From assembly GCF_013408305.1 (NCBI RefSeq), contig NZ_JACBZS010000001.1, positions 1,116,001 through 1,180,000 of the forward strand: a stretch of DNA of 64,000 nucleotides, given 5' to 3'. This document shows, in pieces, positions 61,401 through 64,000 of the stretch. The notes beneath the pieces are model-generated. The model was given only the letters and a program-made list of their open reading frames with translations. It searched no databases and had not been told where the DNA came from. The position numbers and the translations under genes are program-made. The stretch's first letter is position 1. Each line of letters starts with the position of its first letter. The stretch comes from Naumannella cuiyingiana. GTDB taxonomy: Bacteria > Actinomycetota > Actinomycetes > Propionibacteriales > Propionibacteriaceae.

Positions 61401-61923
61401 TCGCCTGATCTTCAGCATCCTCATCACCGGCATCGCACCGGACTCGTTCTATCCGCCTGCCGCGGACGGCACACGGAGGCGAGGCCACTTCGACGGCCTG
61501 CCGGTGGACTTCACTGCCAACGCAATCGCAGAACTCTCGGTCGGCAGCGGTCACCGGACCTACAACGTGGTGAACCCGAACGACGACGAGATCTCCCTCG
61601 ACACCTTCATCGACTGGCTGGTCGAGGCCGGACATCCGATCCGCCGAATCCGCGACTACTCCGACTGGGTGCGCCGCCTGGAGATCGGTCTTCGGCAACT
61701 TCCGGACGATATCGGACAGCATTCGTTGTTGCCGCTGCTGCACGCGTTCCGGGAACCGGGCCAGCTACCCGAGATCAATGCGCCCGCGCCCGACTTCACG
61801 GCGGCGATCACCGAGTCCGACGTAGCCGGGGGCATCATCCCGTCGGTGCAGCCGGCGCTTATCAAGAAGTATGCCGCTGATCTGCGGCATCGGGGACTGC
61901 TAGGCGTACCTGGCACGCGGTGA
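58420..61923 (+). CDS. Carboxylic acid reductase (A-PCP-R)
   Basis: This 1167-residue enzyme has the full CAR layout. The adenylation domain (about 30-650) has YTSGATGAPKG near 250, AYGSTEAGG and YYRTGDI. The carrier domain has S681 in LGGDSMAAYEL. The reductase domain (about 770-1167) has TGANGYLG near 775 and YANTK with Y947 and K951. CARs adenylate an acid, load it on the carrier and reduce it with NADPH to the aldehyde. The PPTase at 54400 can activate it. The ATG at 58420 follows AGGACGA. It is the last island gene before rplL. Substrate is unknown; the PKS product is the natural guess. Confidence 0.93.
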   Translation: MVQDVWQAGFQQRLSGLMNNDPEVRDRAPNQDVAAAARQPGQSLAQVVEAIMQGYADRDAVTERAITITSAGSRQRSTDCVTLSYRTLWANARAVASAWQHAPAGPRAGDMLCSVGNGSNSYATLELACIASGVVSVPLIVNAAAQWHGILGETRPAALAVDVDFLDAIVPAILASEARPTSVYVLDYHDGDRAARHSYRRATARLHAAGIEVEPFQDLIAHGATLPQSPLPQPRLPQPAPDVAALAQIIYTSGATGAPKGALFTTAHLAAMWIGQAQAIMPTIVTHYMPMSHVAGRMVLTGALARGGTCHFSTGNDPARMWDDIARSRPTEFFLIPRVCEMIFDRYQRMVATLVADGKNPTGAEDIAKTRLREELLGGRIVSAVNGSAPLDVDLHAFMESMLEVPVHDAYGSTEAGGVVLFDNKIQRPPVLEYKLVDVPELGYHKTDLPYPRGELLLKTASMIPGYHNRPELNAEIFDGDGYYRTGDIMAETGPDELKFVERKNNVLKLSQAEFVAVSTLEAIYGASPDIHQIFIYGRSGRASLLAVIVPNPADLQNHDESELRALLARSLQQAARAKGLHPYEIPRDFIIEPEPFTVANGLLSGVAKPLRPKLLQRYAEPLERLYENVGATREAELADLRRSVASQPVLETVQRAATALLGGAAASSSDTNFADLGGDSMAAYELATQLSDLFDLEVPATIILSPANGLQQVATYIENQRAGSTTQVTASTIHGDRTRILASELTLDKFLSAEHLATAKTLPRAEGAPVFLLTGANGYLGRFLALDLLKRARKTAGRVICLVRGTDNSQARHRLTTAMSGGDRALSELYLRLAPDHLEVITGDISQPRLGLGEETWTRLATEVTDIVHPGALVNHVLPYQQLFGPNVAGTAELIKLATTNSIKHLTYLSTVGIADQISPREFDEASDVRTMSPARIVADQYANGYANTKWASEVLLREAYDHCAVPVTVFRSNMILAHSRYIGQLNQPDMFTRLIFSILITGIAPDSFYPPAADGTRRRGHFDGLPVDFTANAIAELSVGSGHRTYNVVNPNDDEISLDTFIDWLVEAGHPIRRIRDYSDWVRRLEIGLRQLPDDIGQHSLLPLLHAFREPGQLPEINAPAPDFTAAITESDVAGGIIPSVQPALIKKYAADLRHRGLLGVPGTR

Positions 61924-61968
61924 GCTGCTGGCCGTTGCGATGCCGCAGGTCGCCTCGTCCTGAAGCAC

Positions 61969-62004
61969 GAAGCGGCGGGCCCGGTCTCCCGGACCCGCCG
62001 CTTC
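61969..62004. terminator. Terminator between the reductase and rplL
   Basis: An 11-bp perfect stem, extended by a mismatch and four more pairs, lies between convergent genes. It can end both transcripts. A smaller hairpin at 62038-62051 is directly beyond the rplL stop. Confidence 0.7.
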
Positions 62005-62056
62005 GGCGGTGATCAACGCGACATGGTTGATCAAGCTGCCCCGACCGGGGCGATGA

Positions 62057-62452
62057 TCACTTCAGGGTGACGGTGGCGCCGGCGGCCTCGAGGGCCTCCT
62101 TGGCCTTCTCGGCGTCTTCCTTCTTGGCGCCCTCGAGCACGGCCTTGGGGGCCGCCTCGACCAGGTCCTTGGCCTCCTTCAGGCCCAGGCTGGTGATGCC
62201 GCGCACCTCCTTGATGACGGCGATCTTCTTGCCACCGTCGGACTCGAGGATGACGTCGAAGGAATCCTTCTCCTCCTCGGCCGGCGCACCGCCGTCGCCG
62301 CCCGCGGCAGCGCCCGGGGCGGCGGCAACCGCGACCGGCGCGGCAGCGGTCACCTCGAAGGTGTCCTCGAACAGCTTCACGAACTCGGAGAGCTCGATCA
62401 GGGTCATCTCCTTGAAAGCGTCAAGGAGCTCGTCGTTGCTGAGCTTCGCCAT
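62057..62452 (-). CDS. rplL: 50S ribosomal protein L7/L12
   Basis: L7/L12 forms the flexible stalk that recruits translation GTPases. The 131-residue product has the N-terminal dimerisation part, an alanine/glycine hinge (about 40-58) and the C-terminal domain [24 protein letters not shown]. It is 75 bases downstream of rplJ. In typical operons rpoB would follow; here 43 kb intervenes. Confidence 0.97.
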   Translation of the reverse strand: MAKLSNDELLDAFKEMTLIELSEFVKLFEDTFEVTAAAPVAVAAAPGAAAGGDGGAPAEEEKDSFDVILESDGGKKIAVIKEVRGITSLGLKEAKDLVEAAPKAVLEGAKKEDAEKAKEALEAAGATVTLK

Positions 62453-62527
62453 GGTGGCGTTCCTTCCTGGTTGTCCCAGCCCGGCCGGTTCGGTCCGGGC
62501 GTGAGGTTCGTGGGGTTGGGGTGGTGA

Positions 62528-63181
62528 TTACTCGGCCGCGCCGGACTCGGCCGGCTCGGCTGCGGGCTCCTGCGTGGCGGGCTCGTCGGCGGGCGCCTCG
62601 GGCGCGGCCTCCTCGGCCGGCGCCTCCGCCGCGGGCGCCGCACCGGCGCCGGCGATCAGGTCGGGGTTCGCCTCGGCCGCGGTCTGCAGGGCACCCAGGG
62701 CACGGGCGGCCTGCGACAGCGGGGCGGCGAACAGCGACACGGCGTTCGACAGGGCGCCCTTCATGCCACCCGCGAGCTTGGCGAGCAGAACCTCGCGCGA
62801 CTCCAGGTTGGCGAGCTGGGTGACCTGCGCGGCGTCGAGGACACGACCGTCCATGACGCCACCCTTGAGCACCAGGAGCGGGTTTGCCTTGGCGAAGTCG
62901 CGCAGGCCCTTGGCCACCGTGGCCACGTCACCGTTGATGAACGCGATGGCGGTCGGGCCGACGAGCTGCTCGTCCAGGCCCTCGATGCCGGCGTCCTTCG
63001 CGGCACGCTGGGTCAGCGTGTTCTTCGTCACGGCGTAGCTGGCGTCATCACCGAGCGAGCGCCGAAGATCCTTCAGCGCCGACACGGAGAGTCCGCGGTA
63101 CTCGGTGAGCACGACGGCAGTGGAATCGGCGAAACGCTTCGCCAGCTCCTCGACCGTGGCCACCTTGTCTGGCCTCGCCAT
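62528..63181 (-). CDS. rplJ: 50S ribosomal protein L10
   Basis: L10 anchors the L7/L12 stalk to the 23S rRNA. The 217-residue product begins [17 protein letters not shown] and has [19 protein letters not shown]. It ends in a long Ala/Pro/Glu-rich tail (about 175-217), which many Actinobacteria have. The ATG at 63181 follows GGAAGGGAG; 30 upstream codons belong to the leader region. Confidence 0.97.
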   Translation of the reverse strand: MARPDKVATVEELAKRFADSTAVVLTEYRGLSVSALKDLRRSLGDDASYAVTKNTLTQRAAKDAGIEGLDEQLVGPTAIAFINGDVATVAKGLRDFAKANPLLVLKGGVMDGRVLDAAQVTQLANLESREVLLAKLAGGMKGALSNAVSLFAAPLSQAARALGALQTAAEANPDLIAGAGAAPAAEAPAEEAAPEAPADEPATQEPAAEPAESGAAE

Positions 63182-63251
63182 GGGTCTCCCTTCCGGTTTC
63201 TGCCCATCCGGTTCGATGGGTACGCCTGGACCGGCCCCACGAACGAGAAAG

Positions 63252-63277
63252 GCCCCGGCGCACAGGCGCAACGGGGC
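63252..63277 (-). promoter_or_regulatory. rplJ leader hairpin
   Basis: On the minus strand a two-part stem (GCCCCG and GCGC paired to GCGC and CGGGGC) is followed by CTTTCTCGTT, about 70 bases upstream of rplJ. It occupies the place of the L10 autoregulatory leader and looks like an attenuator. I cannot verify the conserved L10-binding structure by eye. The rest of 63182-63417 holds nothing I can name. Confidence 0.4.
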
Positions 63278-63417
63278 ATCGTGGATCGGAAGAGATCCTG
63301 CTCAGTCATCACCTGCGCGGGCCCCCACGAGGTGAGGTTTCGGACGTGTCGCCACGTCACCAGCGGTCTTCGGCAAGGAGCACTCTACGCCGGCGCCGCG
63401 CCGACCGCCAAATCCGC

Positions 63418-64000
63418 TCAGGGGCGCAACTGCACCTTGATCGCGTCGGCCGACGCCATCGCCGCCAGGGCCGCGTCGAAGTCGGCGAGATCGAACTCGT
63501 GCGTGATCAGTCCCCGCAAACGGGGCGCCAGCGTACCCATCGCCGCCGCAGCGGCCGGGTACTGGTCGGCCACCGAGTTGGAACCGATGATCCGCCATTC
63601 CTTCTCGTACAGGTGATACGGCGAGTACGCCTGCTCGGCCCCGGTCGGCAGCACCCCCATCTGCAGGAACGTGCCGCGCTTGCGCAGGCGCGACAGCCCG
63701 TCGGCCACGGCCGCCGGGGCGCCGGAGGCGTCCAGCACCAGATCGAACTGAGCCGGGCCGGCGAGCTCGGTGACCGATCCGGCCGCGCCCCGGGCGCCGA
63801 GCTCCAACCCGCGCTCGCGGCGCCGGGCGTGCGGTTCGATCAGGTACGCCTCCGCGCCGAGGTCGGCCGCGACCGCCACGGCCAGCAGCCCGATCGCCCC
63901 GCCGCCGTAGATGATCATGCTCCGACCGCCCTCGACGCCACCGCGGTCGAAGCCGTGCAGCACACAGGACAAGGGCTCGATCAGCGCACCGGTCGCCGGG
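63418..64000 (-). CDS. Zinc-type alcohol/polyol dehydrogenase, C-terminal part
   Basis: The gene enters from the right edge, and about 194 residues are visible. The visible start reads ATGALIEPLSCVLHGFDR, the region around the third zinc-domain glutamate of medium-chain dehydrogenases. It is followed by the cofactor loop YGGGAIGLLAVAVAADLGA and a C-terminal LADFDAALAAMASADAIKVQL ending. An acidic residue after strand 2 (LIEPHARR) suggests NAD. Sorbitol or threonine dehydrogenase-like enzymes are the nearest type. The substrate is not determinable from this part. Confidence 0.85.
   Translation of the reverse strand, partial: PATGALIEPLSCVLHGFDRGGVEGGRSMIIYGGGAIGLLAVAVAADLGAEAYLIEPHARRRERGLELGARGAAGSVTELAGPAQFDLVLDASGAPAAVADGLSRLRKRGTFLQMGVLPTGAEQAYSPYHLYEKEWRIIGSNSVADQYPAAAAAMGTLAPRLRGLITHEFDLADFDAALAAMASADAIKVQLRP

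Overview
The window is high-GC actinobacterial DNA. The GTG/TTG starts, the mycothiol-dependent-type enzyme, the rplJ/rplL, rpoB-rpoC and rpsL-rpsG-fusA-tuf genes and the SARP regulators all fit Actinomycetota, and I would guess Propionibacteriales. No rRNA, tRNA, CRISPR array, transposase or integrase was recognised.

Layout. (1) 1-4904 carries the str operon on the minus strand (rpsL, rpsG, fusA, tuf), with a good promoter at 5124-5152 and a terminator after tuf. (2) 5.2-11.3 kb holds housekeeping and accessory genes: a P-loop kinase, a histidine phosphatase, a TetR/hydrolase pair, a formylglycine-generating enzyme, a cysteine dioxygenase/rhodanese operon behind a cysteine-rich leader peptide, and a VOC protein flanked by two copies of a 148-bp repeat with a perfect 31-bp hairpin. 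(3) 11.5-19.2 kb is rpoC and rpoB. (4) 19.3-25.4 kb has malic enzyme, a glycosyltransferase and an rmlB-rmlCD-rmlA operon for dTDP-deoxysugars. (5) About 25.5-61.9 kb is a biosynthetic island lying between rpoB and rplL. (6) 62.0-63.2 kb is rplL and rplJ, followed by a cut alcohol dehydrogenase.

The island's core is a tightly coupled minus-strand operon running from 51.55 kb down to 30.8 kb. It encodes three halogenase-like flavoproteins, a type II thioesterase, one iterative type I PKS (KS-AT-DH-KR-ACP), four DUF1702 paralogues interrupted by a CPA2 cation/proton antiporter, a geranylgeranyl-reductase-like flavoprotein, a 7Fe ferredoxin, a SnoaL-like protein and an MFS exporter. A second minus-strand group (57.3 to 53.4 kb) has an SCP2 protein, a methyltransferase, a YciI-like protein, a DUF2461 protein, a phosphopantetheinyl transferase and a ferredoxin reductase. 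A carboxylic acid reductase (58.4-61.9 kb, plus strand) can release or modify the chain as an aldehyde. A sugar aminotransferase and a GT1 glycosyltransferase (27.3-29.8 kb) could add an amino-deoxysugar made from RmlA/RmlB intermediates. Two SARP activators and a TetR regulator control the locus.

My reading is a polyketide pathway whose chain is reduced, probably oxidised or halogenated by carrier-linked flavoenzymes, glycosylated and exported. DUF1702 proteins are known from enediyne clusters, but this PKS does not have the enediyne PKS architecture. Four DUF1702 copies, three halogenase-like proteins and a carboxylic acid reductase in one locus match no pathway I recognise. The product is unknown and its structure cannot be read from sequence alone.
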